64,000 nt of DNA from Marinobacter oulmenensis (GTDB lineage: Bacteria; Pseudomonadota; Gammaproteobacteria; Pseudomonadales; Oleiphilaceae): the NCBI RefSeq assembly GCF_014201735.1, contig NZ_JACHFE010000006.1:186001-250000 (forward strand), read 5' to 3'. Below, in pieces: positions 48,520 to 61,331 of this stretch. Below the pieces are notes generated by a model. The model searched no databases and was not told the origin of the DNA. It saw only the letters and a list, made by a program, of their open reading frames with translations. The translations under genes were made by a program, and so were the position numbers. Within the stretch, counting starts at the first letter, position 1; each line of letters opens with the position of its first letter.

Positions 48520-49530
48520 TCAAGAACCTTTGCTGGCCAGTAATGTCGCCATATCCCGGAGGTGGTGCCAGGGCGTCAGATCATCAAAGCCCTTGGCGGA
48601 CCGGTCGGTCTGGCTGCAAAGAGCCAGCGCCTGATGCAGTTGGGCTGTGCCCAGGCGGGAGGCTGCCTGCCGGATGGCCGAGGCTCGCCGGGGCTGGAAA
48701 ACGCCTTTCTTCTTCAGGAAGCCGGACGGGTTATCTCCCGGTTGCACGGTATAGCGTAATTCCAGGATCAGGTTGAGATCGCGGGTGAGTACGCTGAGCA
48801 GTCCCAGGGGGTTCTCGCCCTCCTGACGCAGTATGCCGATCATCTTGCTGGCATGGGCGGCACGACCGGACAGCAGTTCGGTGACCAGCTCGAAGCCGTT
48901 GAACCGGGCGCTGTCCTGCACCGCCTGCTCCACGGTCTCCTCATCAATGGTGCTGCCGTCGGTCAGCAGGGATAAACGGTCCAGCTCCTGGCTCGCTGCC
49001 AGCAGGTTCCCTTCCAGTCGCTCCGCCAGCATCATCAGGGCGCCCCGGGTAATGTTCAGGCCCTGGTTGCTGGCCCGCTGCTGCAGCCAGCCGGGAAACT
49101 TCTCCGGGTCCACCGGCCAGACCGGCACATGCACCCCGTGATTCTGGAGTTCCTTGTACCATTTGCGCTTGGTTTCGGCCGCGTCCAGCCGGGCGCTGAT
49201 GATCAGCAGGACGACGTCTTCCGGTGGTGCCTGCAGTACCTGCTCCAGGACTTTACGGCCATCGCCAAGCTTGCCGGTAGGCAGGTGGATCTCGATCCGG
49301 CGCTTTTCCGCGAACAGCGACATGGCGTTGCACTCGTCGGCGACGGAATTCCAGTCCAGTTGATGATCGGCGTGGAAGGTCAGGCGGTCCAGGTAACCGG
49401 CATCCCGGGCTGCAGCGCGGATATGGTCACAGCATTCCTGTACCAGCAGCGGTTCATCACCCGAAACCAGGTAAACCGACGCCAGGCCTTTCTTGAGTTG
49501 CTGGGGAAGCTGGCCGGGCTGGGTCTTCAT
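48520..49530 (-). CDS. holA: DNA polymerase III subunit delta
   Basis: 336 residues. The delta subunit opens the beta clamp within the clamp loader. It has an AAA+-like fold without a functional Walker A; VYLVSGDEPLLVQE and the C-terminal LALCSQTDRSAKGF are family signatures. It starts two bases after the lptE stop, completing leuS-lptE-holA, an order shared with E. coli and Pseudomonas. Confidence 0.94.
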   Translation of the reverse strand: MKTQPGQLPQQLKKGLASVYLVSGDEPLLVQECCDHIRAAARDAGYLDRLTFHADHQLDWNSVADECNAMSLFAEKRRIEIHLPTGKLGDGRKVLEQVLQAPPEDVVLLIISARLDAAETKRKWYKELQNHGVHVPVWPVDPEKFPGWLQQRASNQGLNITRGALMMLAERLEGNLLAASQELDRLSLLTDGSTIDEETVEQAVQDSARFNGFELVTELLSGRAAHASKMIGILRQEGENPLGLLSVLTRDLNLILELRYTVQPGDNPSGFLKKKGVFQPRRASAIRQAASRLGTAQLHQALALCSQTDRSAKGFDDLTPWHHLRDMATLLASKGS

Positions 49531-49532
49531 GG

Positions 49533-50102
49533 TTAATCCGCCGTGTTCTGGCTGGCCCGGTATTCGGTGATGATGGCGTCGATACGCTCCCGGGTCATGG
49601 GAGCCAGGCGGAATATCACCTGTTGCGCCATCCGGTCACTCAACTGGCGACGGACTTCTTCCTGTTCGCGCTGTTTGGCCAGCACATTGTCTTCATCGTA
49701 GCGGTAGCTCTCGCTGGCGCTCAGTTCCGAAGAGGCAATCAGAGGAATCTCATCGGTAGTGAACAATGTCAGCTGGACCGCGTGGCGCAGGACGTATTCC
49801 GCAGCAGCGGCGTCACTGGTGATGGCCGACGCCCGGCGGTCCTCCCGGTAATCCCGGAGGCGGACGACAAAGTCCGCCTCGGATTCGGGAGCGAGGGTGA
49901 CTCCGCCCAGGCTGAGCTGTTCCCGCACAGACCGGCAGAAGTTGCCGGGCATGGCTTCCGGGCAGTCCACCGCCAGAGGTTGCAGCGCCGCCGGCACCGG
50001 CGAGGTCCCCCTGAGCTGGAATCCACAGCCGGCGATAACCGCGGCCAGACCCAGCAGAGCGGCTTTCGGGAGCAGGGTGTTCAGGGCAGGGCGATGAGAC
50101 AT
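49533..50102 (-). CDS. lptE: LPS-assembly lipoprotein LptE
   Basis: 189 residues. An outer-membrane lipoprotein that plugs the LptD barrel and helps insert LPS. The signal peptide ends in the lipobox AVIAGC (C26), followed by GFQLRG. The ATG at 50102 starts one base after the leuS stop. The frame is open upstream inside leuS, but the signal peptide fixes the start. Confidence 0.92.
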   Translation of the reverse strand: MSHRPALNTLLPKAALLGLAAVIAGCGFQLRGTSPVPAALQPLAVDCPEAMPGNFCRSVREQLSLGGVTLAPESEADFVVRLRDYREDRRASAITSDAAAAEYVLRHAVQLTLFTTDEIPLIASSELSASESYRYDEDNVLAKQREQEEVRRQLSDRMAQQVIFRLAPMTRERIDAIITEYRASQNTAD

Positions 50103-50103
50103 A

Positions 50104-52716
<2,613 letters not shown>

Positions 52717-52863
52717 TCAAAATGAAATTCGAAGGGGCCGAACATTCTAACGCACAGCGGGCGTAACAGGTAGTCTGCCAAGGCCGCCAACTTGTGGCAG
52801 ACTTGTCCTTATGGGGTCCGGGTTGTATCGCGGCCCCACCAGTTCGCAAGCAGAGGATGTGCC

Positions 52864-53412
52864 ATGAACGAATCAGAACGCAGTCACCTGTCAGGAAAAG
52901 CCCTGGAGGCCTACGACCGGATGCTTGAAAGGGTCCAAGGGCGGTTGAAACAGATGCAGGAAACCTCGCTGCAGACCCTGGAGGATGAGGTTCAGCAGGC
53001 GGTCGAGTTCGAGTATGAACTGGAGGAATTGACCCGCGAGGAGGCGGACCTCCTTGGTGCCTACCTCCAGCGGGATCTGGAGCATCTGCTGCACTTTGTC
53101 GAGGAGACCGGCGAAGGACTGCGGGAGTGGCTGCAACTGGATCTGTCACTGCTGGAGAACACCCTGGCCGACCGCCTGTTATCGGTGGCTGACCAGACCC
53201 TGGTGGATACTCTGGAACTCAAGCAGAAACTGGAAAACGACGATGCCGGCCACTACATCTCCGGCGAGGTGGCGACAGCCGGCATGTTCCGCTGCATGAA
53301 CTGCAGTCACATGGTCTGCCTGACCCGTACCAGTCACCTGCACCCCTGCGACGCCTGTGGTTCCCATTACTTCGAGCGGGTGACCAGCCACTGGCCTCCG
53401 AAGGAGGCGTGA
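52864..53412 (+). CDS. YbeL-type zinc-ribbon protein
   Basis: 182 residues. A long helical N-terminal part (about 1-130) is followed by a zinc ribbon with CMNC and CDAC (about 140-170), as in E. coli YbeL (DUF1451), whose function is not known. AGAGGA precedes the ATG at 52864. Neighbouring leuS is the same as in E. coli. Its TGA stop directly abuts the convergent lnt stop. Confidence 0.85.
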   Translation: MNESERSHLSGKALEAYDRMLERVQGRLKQMQETSLQTLEDEVQQAVEFEYELEELTREEADLLGAYLQRDLEHLLHFVEETGEGLREWLQLDLSLLENTLADRLLSVADQTLVDTLELKQKLENDDAGHYISGEVATAGMFRCMNCSHMVCLTRTSHLHPCDACGSHYFERVTSHWPPKEA

Positions 53413-54960
53413 TCAGTTCCTGGGGATCACCCGTTCACGGACGAACACCACCAGGATGATTGCCAGTGTCAGCACCGGCCAGGAGCCGGTCTGCATGTAA
53501 GGGGTGCTGCCACTGGCGGAGTAGGCTTCGCCAGTGAGCACCGCCCGCTCAAACTGCGGGATACGGTCGCGGATTCTGCCCCGGTTATCGATAATGGCGG
53601 TAACCCCGTTGTTGGTCGCCCGCAGCATGTAGCGGCCGGTTTCCAGCGCGCGCATGCGTGCCATCTGGAGATGCTGAAGCGGCCCGATGGAATCGCCAAA
53701 CCAGGCATCGTTGCTGACCGTCAAAAGCAGCCCGGCGTCCCGGGCGTTGAAGGCAACGAAGTCCGGGTAAGTCACTTCGTAACAGATGTAAGGCATGACC
53801 CTGGTGCCATTGGCCTGCAGCGGAGACTGGTATTCCGGACCCGGCGTGAAGTTACTCATGGGCAGGTCGAAAAAGCCGATGATCCCCCGGAGTACCCCGG
53901 CCATGGGCACGTACTCGCCAAAGGGCACCAGTTTCTGCTTGTGGTACATACCCTTGCCGTTGCCGGTGGCCATGATGCTGTTATGGAAGGTGTAGTCCTC
54001 CACGTCTGCGCTGTAGCCATACCAGGGGATGCCGGTAATCAGCGTGCTCTGCTCACCCAACTGACTGTTGATGTAATGGATCAGTTCGCCCGCCTGATCC
54101 TGGGGCACCGGGATGGCGGTCTCCGGCCAGAGCACCAGATCTTTCTGCCAGTGGTCGCGGCTGAGCTCCAGATAGGTGGTCATCTGCTTGCGCTGGAATT
54201 CCGGGTCCCACTTGATCTGCTGGGGAATATTGCCCTGAACCGCGGCAACCGAGACCGGTTCTTCGTCAAGCTGCGTCCAGGAAACCTGATGCAGTATGGG
54301 GGCGACGATCCATGGCAACAGACCTGCCATCAGTGTCAGACCGGCATAACGGCGATGCCCTGTCAGAAGAAGCCAGGCAATGGCGTAGGCGGCCACGCCG
54401 GTCAGGGTGATCATGAAGGTGACGCCATGCACACCGAGTACCGGTGCCAGACCGGCCAGCGGGCCATCGGTATGGGCAGTGCCCAGGTAGAGCCAGGGGA
54501 AACCGGTCAACAGCCAGTTGCGTAACCAGTCACCCAGTACCCAGATAGCGGGAAACAGGAGCAGCCTGCGGATCGCGTTCTGCTTTGCCAGTTTGCCCCA
54601 GAACCAGAAGGCCAGGCCATGGAACAGGGCGACACCGGCAATGAACAGGGCCATCAGTACTACGGCGACGGCAGTGCCGGTATTGCCGTGTTCGCTGATG
54701 CTGATGTAAATCCAGCTGACGCCGGAGGCGAACAGCCCCACGCCCACCAGCCAGCCTGAACGGAACAGAGCCGTCGGGCGCTGGTGAACGGTGACCAGCA
54801 GGATCAGGGCAATGGAGGCGGGCCCCAGCCACCAGAGATTGAACGGTGTCAGGGTCAGGGTCTGCAGGGCACCGGCGACGACCAGCACGGCCGCACCGAA
54901 CCACGGGTTATTGAAAAACGGCAGATTCAGAGGGTGCCTGGGGTGGGGCTCATGACTCAC
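53413..54960 (-). CDS. lnt: Apolipoprotein N-acyltransferase
   Basis: 515 residues. It adds the third acyl chain to lipoproteins, including LptE. Several N-terminal membrane segments precede a nitrilase-like periplasmic domain with the catalytic triad: E in LWPETAIP, K in HKQKLVPFGEY and C in YICYEVTYPD. A final TM near the C-terminus closes the protein. The start is GTG at 54960, overlapping corC by 11 bases; AGG lies about 13 bases upstream. Confidence 0.94.
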   Translation of the reverse strand: MSHEPHPRHPLNLPFFNNPWFGAAVLVVAGALQTLTLTPFNLWWLGPASIALILLVTVHQRPTALFRSGWLVGVGLFASGVSWIYISISEHGNTGTAVAVVLMALFIAGVALFHGLAFWFWGKLAKQNAIRRLLLFPAIWVLGDWLRNWLLTGFPWLYLGTAHTDGPLAGLAPVLGVHGVTFMITLTGVAAYAIAWLLLTGHRRYAGLTLMAGLLPWIVAPILHQVSWTQLDEEPVSVAAVQGNIPQQIKWDPEFQRKQMTTYLELSRDHWQKDLVLWPETAIPVPQDQAGELIHYINSQLGEQSTLITGIPWYGYSADVEDYTFHNSIMATGNGKGMYHKQKLVPFGEYVPMAGVLRGIIGFFDLPMSNFTPGPEYQSPLQANGTRVMPYICYEVTYPDFVAFNARDAGLLLTVSNDAWFGDSIGPLQHLQMARMRALETGRYMLRATNNGVTAIIDNRGRIRDRIPQFERAVLTGEAYSASGSTPYMQTGSWPVLTLAIILVVFVRERVIPRN

Positions 54961-55795
54961 TTCGGGTTACCTGCAACAGACGGATGACTCGGTTATCGGC
55001 GTTGGCAATGGTAAACCGCAATCCGCCGAATTCAACCGTCTCACCCCGCCTGGGCAGGTGACCGAATTCCTTGAGTACCAGGCCGCCGATGGTGTCGAAG
55101 TCTTCCTCGTCCAGTCCCGTTTCGAAGAACTCGTTAAAATCGTCAATGGGCGTAATGGCTTTGACCGCGTAAACACCATCACCCCGGGCCTTGATGTGGG
55201 TTTCTTCGTCGAAATCGTGCTCATCCTCGATTTCGCCGACAATCTGTTCGAGCACATCTTCAATGGTGATCAGGCCGGCGGTGCCGCCGTATTCATCCAC
55301 CACAATGGCCATGTGGTTGCGGTTTTCCTTGAATTCCTTGAGCAACTGGTTCAGTCGCTTGCTCTCGGGCACGAAGTTGGGTGGGCGCAGGATTTCCCGG
55401 ATGTGGTTCCAGTCCAGCTCATTGTTGATCGCAAGAGGCAGAAGGTCCTTGGCCAGGAGAACACCGATGACGTCATCCTGATTTTCGCCAATGACCGGGA
55501 AGCGGCTGTGGGCGGAGGCCATGATCTCGGAGAGGAACTCTTTGGGGTCCTGGGCCGCTCTCACGGTGATCATCTGGGACCGGGGGATCATGATTTCATC
55601 CACCCGCATGTCGATCACCTGCATGGCACCCTCAATGATGCTCATGGAATCGACATCAATGATGTTTTGGGACTCGGCGTCCCGTAGGATTTCCAGCACA
55701 TCCTCTACGGATTCCGGCCCGCTGGAGAAGGCCTGTGATATGCGCTCCAGCCAGGACTTGCCGCCCTGGCCGCGACTCGACTGGTCGTCGCTCAT
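54950..55795 (-). CDS. corC: CorC-type CBS-domain protein (magnesium/cobalt efflux)
   Basis: 281 residues. A cytoplasmic CorC without the DUF21 membrane domain; two CBS motifs (about 65-185, including [10 protein letters not shown] and [20 protein letters not shown]) bind nucleotide, and a CorC_HlyC domain follows. It lies between ybeY and lnt, overlapping both, the conserved ybeZ-ybeY-corC-lnt order. Confidence 0.93.
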   Translation of the reverse strand: MSDDQSSRGQGGKSWLERISQAFSSGPESVEDVLEILRDAESQNIIDVDSMSIIEGAMQVIDMRVDEIMIPRSQMITVRAAQDPKEFLSEIMASAHSRFPVIGENQDDVIGVLLAKDLLPLAINNELDWNHIREILRPPNFVPESKRLNQLLKEFKENRNHMAIVVDEYGGTAGLITIEDVLEQIVGEIEDEHDFDEETHIKARGDGVYAVKAITPIDDFNEFFETGLDEEDFDTIGGLVLKEFGHLPRRGETVEFGGLRFTIANADNRVIRLLQVTRSES

Positions 55796-56261
55796 GAGTC
55801 TGGTTCCGTTTCCTCTGCTTCGTAAGGGTTATCAAAGCCAAGCTGAGCAAGCAGCCGGATTTCGAGGGCTTCCATGACCTCGGCGTCTTTGTCTTCGATA
55901 TGATCATAGCCCTGAAGGTGCAACATGCCGTGCACCACCATATGCGCCCAGTGGGCTTCCGGATCCTTGTGCTGATCGCGGGCTTCCTGCTCAACAACCG
56001 GAGCGCAAATCACGAGATCTCCGGCCAATGCAACCGTTATACCTTCTGGCGCCTCAAATGGAAAGGACAACACATTGGTGGGTTTGTCCTTGCCCCGGTA
56101 CTGGTGATTGAGTTCACGGCTCTCGTCCGAATCCACGATCCGAACTGTCACTTCCGAATCGTGATCGCCCAGCCAGGCTGCCCCGGCCCAGGATTGAATC
56201 TGGATTTCGGTGGGGGTGCCGGGCCCTTCGAAGGCATCCTGGAGATCTACGGTCAGCTCTG

Positions 56262-56265
<4 letters not shown>
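55792..56265 (-). CDS. ybeY: Endoribonuclease YbeY
   Basis: 157 residues. A zinc RNase involved in 16S rRNA 3' end maturation and ribosome quality control. The metal motif is [15 protein letters not shown]. It overlaps corC by four bases and ybeZ by four bases, so all three are probably translationally coupled. Confidence 0.95.
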
Positions 56266-57248
<983 letters not shown>

Positions 57249-57329
57249 GGTTTCTCCGGTTTGATCGCTTTTCGCTGACTGGGTGCTGGCCTCTGTCAGG
57301 AACAGGCATTTCTGAATTGGAGTATGGCT

Positions 57330-57433
57330 GATGCGTGGTACCGCTTCCACAGAGACGCTACGAGCACATCCATGTGGGCTTATTTCGGGCCGTCCATGGC
57401 CCTCAATACTCTGTGGAAGCGGTACCACGCATC
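57330..57433. repeat. Family A core-in-hairpin element, copy 2
   Basis: The arms (57330-57354 and 57409-57433) form a perfect 25-bp inverted repeat around a 54-base core (57355-57408) that matches copy 1 at 40087-40140 in 51 of 54 bases. The core holds the hairpins CACAT-CC-ATGTG and GGGCC-N6-GGCCC. It lies in the leader of ybeZ, 82 bases upstream of its start. Confidence 0.88.
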
Positions 57434-57530
57434 GCCTTTCTGTTTATTTGCAGGCCCTATTACTGAAAAACAAGCCATGTCAGGCCGTCGTTGTTTTTAA
57501 TAGGCCCGTTTGGCGTTAAGTGAAGTGCGG

Positions 57531-57627
57531 TCAGGTTGAGCTTCCAAAAATGTGCGGAGCCATGGATGGCGGAGCCCAAGCGTCACATGGACGTGCCGAA
57601 GGAGCGTTTTTGGGAAGCTCAACCTGA
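57531..57627. repeat. Family B core-in-hairpin element, copy 1
   Basis: The left arm (57531-57550) and right arm (57607-57627) pair at all positions apart from a single-base bulge. The 56-base core (57551-57606) matches the reverse complement of the copy 2 core with five differences or gaps. It contains the hairpin GCCAT-GG-ATGGC and a CGTC/GACG pair. The arm bases next to the core (CTTCCAAAAA) are shared with copy 2; the outer bases are not. Confidence 0.87.
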
Positions 57628-57747
57628 TCGTGCTTCGAGCTCCCATGGTCCCCGGCATCTATTATGTGGCTATCAGGACGTTGTGCAGCATATCTCCTGG
57701 CATCCAATCATAATCACATGGGTCGAAATTTTTGGTTTGCAGAAACG

Positions 57748-59094
57748 TTAAAAGAGTTCCGAATTAATCGGCACACCCCGCAAGGAGTTCGGGTAAGCCT
57801 CCACAATCTCCACATCAATAAAGTGCCCGACCACCTCCGGGTTTTCGTGGCGGAAGTTCACGATGCGGTTGTTCTCCGTGCGCCCCGCATACTCGCCCGG
57901 ATCCTTCTTGGACAGGCCGGTTACCAGAATGCGCTGGGTAGAGCCCACCATCTTGCGGCTGATGTCCATGACGTTCTGGTTCAGCCGCTCCTGCAGAATG
58001 CTCAGGCGCTGCTTCTTCACCTCTATCGGGGTGTCGTCCGGAAGATCCGAGGCCGGTGTACCGGGCCGGGCGCTGTAGACAAAGCTGAAGGACATGTCGA
58101 AGCCAATGTCGTTGATCAGCTTCATGGTGTCCTCGAAATCCTTCTCCGTTTCACCCGGGAAGCCGATGATGAAATCCGAGGAAAAGCTGATGTCCGGGCG
58201 AATCTTGCGCAAACGACGTAACTTCGATTTGTACTCCAACGCCGTGTGGCCGCGCTTCATGGCCGCCAGAACGCGATCTGAGCCGCTTTGTACCGGCAGG
58301 TGCAGATGACTGACCAGCTCCGGTACGCGTTCGTAGACGTCGATCAGGGCATCGCTGAATTCCACCGGGTGGGAGGTGGTGTAGCGGATGCGGTCGATGC
58401 CATCGATGGTGGCGATCATTTCGATCAGTTCCGCCAGATCCATGGTGTCGCCGTCGTGGGTTTCGCCCTGGTAGGCGTTGACGTTCTGACCCAGCAGGTT
58501 GATTTCACGTACCCCCTGGTTGGCCAGGTGGGCCACTTCGGCAATCACGTCGTCCACCGGCCGGCTGACTTCTTCGCCACGGGTGTAGGGCACCACGCAG
58601 AAGGTGCAGTACTTACTGCAGCCTTCCATGATGGACACGAACGCAGACGGGCCATCGGCGCCCGGCTCCGGCAGGTTGTCGAACTTCTCAATCTCCGGGA
58701 AGCTGACATCCACCACGCCAACCCCGTTACCCTTCGTTTTGATCTCACTGATCATGTCCGGCAGGCGGTGCAGGGTCTGCGGGCCGAAAACCATATCCAC
58801 GTAAGGGGCCCGGTCGATAATGGCCTGGCCTTCCTGAGACGCCACACAGCCACCCACACCGATGATGAGGTCCGGCTTCTTGCTCTTCAGACCCTTCCAG
58901 CGGCCGAGCTGGTGGAACACTTTTTCCTGCGCTTTTTCCCGGATGGAACAGGTGTTCAGCAGCAGGATGTCGGCGTCGTCCGGTGAGTCGGTCATTTCAA
59001 CGGTTTCGCCGGTTTTGAGCAGGTCCGCCATGCGCGCGGAATCGTACTCGTTCATCTGGCAGCCGTGGGTCTTGATGTACAGCTTCTTGGCCAT
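57748..59094 (-). CDS. miaB: tRNA-2-methylthio-N6-dimethylallyladenosine synthase
   Basis: 448 residues. A radical-SAM methylthiotransferase acting on the A37 prenylated by MiaA. The N-terminal auxiliary cluster cysteines are in [17 protein letters not shown] and GGCVASQEG; the SAM motif is [16 protein letters not shown]-binding domain ends the protein. The ATG at 59094 ([20 protein letters not shown]) is the family start. Confidence 0.96.
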   Translation of the reverse strand: MAKKLYIKTHGCQMNEYDSARMADLLKTGETVEMTDSPDDADILLLNTCSIREKAQEKVFHQLGRWKGLKSKKPDLIIGVGGCVASQEGQAIIDRAPYVDMVFGPQTLHRLPDMISEIKTKGNGVGVVDVSFPEIEKFDNLPEPGADGPSAFVSIMEGCSKYCTFCVVPYTRGEEVSRPVDDVIAEVAHLANQGVREINLLGQNVNAYQGETHDGDTMDLAELIEMIATIDGIDRIRYTTSHPVEFSDALIDVYERVPELVSHLHLPVQSGSDRVLAAMKRGHTALEYKSKLRRLRKIRPDISFSSDFIIGFPGETEKDFEDTMKLINDIGFDMSFSFVYSARPGTPASDLPDDTPIEVKKQRLSILQERLNQNVMDISRKMVGSTQRILVTGLSKKDPGEYAGRTENNRIVNFRHENPEVVGHFIDVEIVEAYPNSLRGVPINSELF

Positions 59095-59260
59095 GGTTCT
59101 CACGTGATTCGGTTTATGGGCGCCGGGGTGATGTAGGGCGCGGGAAAAAATGGACTGCGTATTATAACGGGGTGCCTAAACTTCAACCACCGTTGTCTCG
59201 GTATTCCATATCTGGGGGTATGCTATCATTTTGGGCCCTCTGTCTTTGGTGCCTGAAGAC

Positions 59261-59364
59261 CTTTGGGGGTGACTTTCCAAAAAACGCTCCTTGCGGCACG
59301 TCCGTGTGACGCTTCGGCTCCGCCATCCCTGGCTCCGCAGATTTTTGGAAAGTCACCCCCAAAG
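59261..59364. repeat. Family B core-in-hairpin element, copy 2
   Basis: The arms (59261-59283 and 59342-59364) form a perfect 23-bp inverted repeat, with further pairing outward after one mismatch. The 58-base core (59284-59341) is in the opposite orientation to copy 1 and begins ACGCTCC. In this orientation it aligns with the plan of family A: ACGCT, a hairpin with loop TCCGTG, then a hairpin with TCCCTGGC. Confidence 0.88.
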
Positions 59365-59418
59365 CTCTTTGATCTCGCTATTGAGTGGCCGGATCAAAAG
59401 TTTTGGATGATCGGCGTT

Positions 59419-59500
59419 GGGTGGGCGGTGCTTTTTCTGCAGGAAAAATTGTCTGAGCGAAGCGAGTTGTTTTTTCCGGAAGAAAAAGCATCACCCATCC
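59419..59500. repeat. Family C core-in-hairpin element, copy 1
   Basis: Left arm 59419-59448 and right arm 59471-59500 pair along CTTTTTCT/AGAAAAAG, GGAAAAA/TTTTTCC and the GGGTG/CACCC end, with a three-base internal loop and a few G-T pairs. The apical core (59449-59470) contains TGTCTGAGCGAAGCGAGTT, identical for 19 bases in copy 2. Confidence 0.82.
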
Positions 59501-59530
59501 CGGCGCCTGCCCCCAAGCTTGACGTCAGCC

Positions 59531-60304
59531 ATGACTGACCGACGAACCAAAAAGAAAACGAAACAAGCCATGACCCCCGAACGCTTAGCCCGAATCAAAC
59601 AAACCCTCGACACCCGCCAGCCTGATCTGCGGGTTCTGACCGATCAGGTGCACAAGCCCCGCAATCTGTCGGCGATCATCCGTTCCTGCGATGCCTTCGG
59701 CGTGGCGAATATGCATGTGGTCTGGCCCAGGGACGGGTTTCGGGCGTTCCGGAAAACGGCTGGCGGCAGCTACAACTGGGTGACCACCCATACCCATCCC
59801 ACGATGGACAGTGCCGTTAGCGAACTCAAAGCCCAGGGGCACAAGCTGTATGCGGCCCAGTTATCAGACCGGGCGGTGGATTTCCGCGATGTGGATTACA
59901 CCGTGCCCTGCACGATCATCATGGGTAACGAAGTGGATGGCGTGAATCCGGTGACGGCGGAGCAGGCGGACGAGCACATCGTGATTCCGATGATGGGGAT
60001 GGTGGAGTCCCTGAACGTGTCATCGGCCTGTTCCATCATTCTTTCCGAGGCCCAGCGCCAACGGAAACTGGCCGGACTGTTTGAGCATCAGCGACTGCCG
60101 GATGAGGAATACCAGCGCCTGCTGTTCTGCTGGTGCCAACCTACGGTGAAGCGCTACTGCGACGACCGGAACCTGCCGTACCCGCCGATTGATCCGGAAA
60201 CCGGAGACCTGATCGACGGCGTCGGTTGGATGCAGGAGGTCCGCAAGCAGCGGGCGAATCGGCCACGGTGGGATCAGCAGCCGGAAAACCTCGCTGAGGA
60301 ATAA
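59531..60304 (+). CDS. trmH: tRNA (guanosine-18-2'-O)-methyltransferase TrmH
   Basis: 257 residues. A SPOUT-class enzyme that methylates G18 in the D-loop of tRNAs. QVHKPRNLSAIIRSCDAFGV, the IIMGNEVDG segment and PMMGMVESLNVSSACSIIL are the SPOUT knot motifs. ATG 59531 gives a lysine-rich leader; ATG 59570 (MTPERLARIKQTL) aligns better with the E. coli N-terminus. Neither has a strong ribosome-binding site. Confidence 0.93.
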   Translation: MTDRRTKKKTKQAMTPERLARIKQTLDTRQPDLRVLTDQVHKPRNLSAIIRSCDAFGVANMHVVWPRDGFRAFRKTAGGSYNWVTTHTHPTMDSAVSELKAQGHKLYAAQLSDRAVDFRDVDYTVPCTIIMGNEVDGVNPVTAEQADEHIVIPMMGMVESLNVSSACSIILSEAQRQRKLAGLFEHQRLPDEEYQRLLFCWCQPTVKRYCDDRNLPYPPIDPETGDLIDGVGWMQEVRKQRANRPRWDQQPENLAEE

Positions 60305-60314
60305 GCAGCCCCGG

Positions 60315-61331
60315 TTATTCCTCCCGGGCTTCCAGATAACGCTGCAACTGCTCTCGCAGAGCCTTGGGCAGGCGGGTGATGGTCAGGGCGTCTTTGTCCC
60401 GGTCGTAGTAAACCGCCTGGTTCACGAGGTCAGAGGAGAAGGACACGCTCATGCCACCGCCGGAACCGGCGATGCGCACCAGTTTTTTGACCTTGCGGTG
60501 GTCCGGATGCAGTACGCCGCTTTCCGGCAGTTCCGCATTCTGGCTGGCGAATTCCTTGAAACGTTCGGGCTGGTTTTCGTCCAGGTAGCCGGACAGGGCT
60601 TCAATCTCTACCGGCTCGCCCATAGCGTGCTGGTCCTTGCAGAATTCGTAGGCCCGGTTGCGGACTTCGCCGGCTTTCTCGGGCTCGGAATTCTTGGCGA
60701 AGGCTTCCACCGCGTCCAGAAATGTCAGGGTTTCCTTTTCCACGTCCACATTGTTGGTGAAGCCGCTCAGGCGGATAAACAGATCGCCGGGCTCGCCGGT
60801 ACCACGCCCGTGTACCAGGGTCAGGTAGTTGTCGCTGCCGTTCTCGCCCAGCCAGTCATCCAGTTCGATGCGCACGGCCAGGTTCAGGCGGGACAGGCTG
60901 ATGATGTCGGTGGCATCCAGCCTTTCGCTGCCATCAAAGCGCATGGCGCTGTCGGTTTCCAGGATCAGCAGGTAGGCCACTTCGGAGTCGGCTAGGGATT
61001 CATGTACGAGCATGAGGTGGCCGTCGAATTCTTCCTGACAACCGTTAAGCAGTTCCTGCCACTGGCCGAACAGTCGGTCGGTGAGGGCGCTGAAGCTTTG
61101 CTTGTCTTCCAGGTAGTCCTTCAGCCAGGCGCTGAACGGGCACTCGCCCAGGTCCTCGGAGAAGCGGCCGTATTTCTTGCCCGGCTTGCTGTTGAACAGG
61201 CGCTTCATCTGCTTGTGCAGGCCCTCGTAGTCGCCACCGGGTTCCTGCAGGGCTTCGCCGGCAACAAGGCGCGCGGGCTGGCCCGGTTGGTACTGGCTGG
61301 CGAAAGCGGTGCGCAGGTGTTTGATGGCCAT
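60315..61331 (-). CDS. yejK: Nucleoid-associated protein YejK
   Basis: 338 residues (NdpA/YejK, E. coli length 335). A nucleoid-associated protein of unclear detailed role. GKKYGRFSEDLGECPFSAWL and the C-terminal ITRLPKALREQLQRYL are family-like. AGGAG lies about 10 bases before the ATG at 61331. It is convergent with trmH, with a ten-base gap. Confidence 0.92.
   Translation of the reverse strand: MAIKHLRTAFASQYQPGQPARLVAGEALQEPGGDYEGLHKQMKRLFNSKPGKKYGRFSEDLGECPFSAWLKDYLEDKQSFSALTDRLFGQWQELLNGCQEEFDGHLMLVHESLADSEVAYLLILETDSAMRFDGSERLDATDIISLSRLNLAVRIELDDWLGENGSDNYLTLVHGRGTGEPGDLFIRLSGFTNNVDVEKETLTFLDAVEAFAKNSEPEKAGEVRNRAYEFCKDQHAMGEPVEIEALSGYLDENQPERFKEFASQNAELPESGVLHPDHRKVKKLVRIAGSGGGMSVSFSSDLVNQAVYYDRDKDALTITRLPKALREQLQRYLEAREE

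Larger units (their letters stand above)
57249..57747. other. Intergenic region ybeZ-miaB, filled by two hairpin elements
   Basis: This 499-base stretch has no gene. It contains family A copy 2 (57330-57433) and family B copy 1 (57531-57627). The rest is upstream sequence of ybeZ and downstream sequence of miaB; no clear terminator is seen. Confidence 0.8.
59095..59530. other. Divergent intergenic region miaB-trmH with two hairpin elements
   Basis: 436 bases without a credible gene. It holds family B copy 2 (59261-59364) and family C copy 1 (59419-59500). The plus-strand frame from 59263 to 59538 is an artefact of these repeats. Promoters of miaB and trmH must lie here, but none stands out. 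Confidence 0.8.

Noticed and set aside
57249-57428. 60-codon N-terminal extension of ybeZ
   Set aside because: It is a translation of the family A element. A TTG with GGAG six bases upstream fits the family start.
57330-57627. Hairpin elements as ordinary intrinsic terminators
   Set aside because: Families A and B have 54-58-base conserved cores as loops and no T-run after the outer stem. This is less certain for family C copy 2, which lies after cysN.
59263-59538. Plus-strand frame of 91 codons before trmH
   Set aside because: It runs through the family B and family C hairpin elements; the apparent protein is a translation of the repeats.
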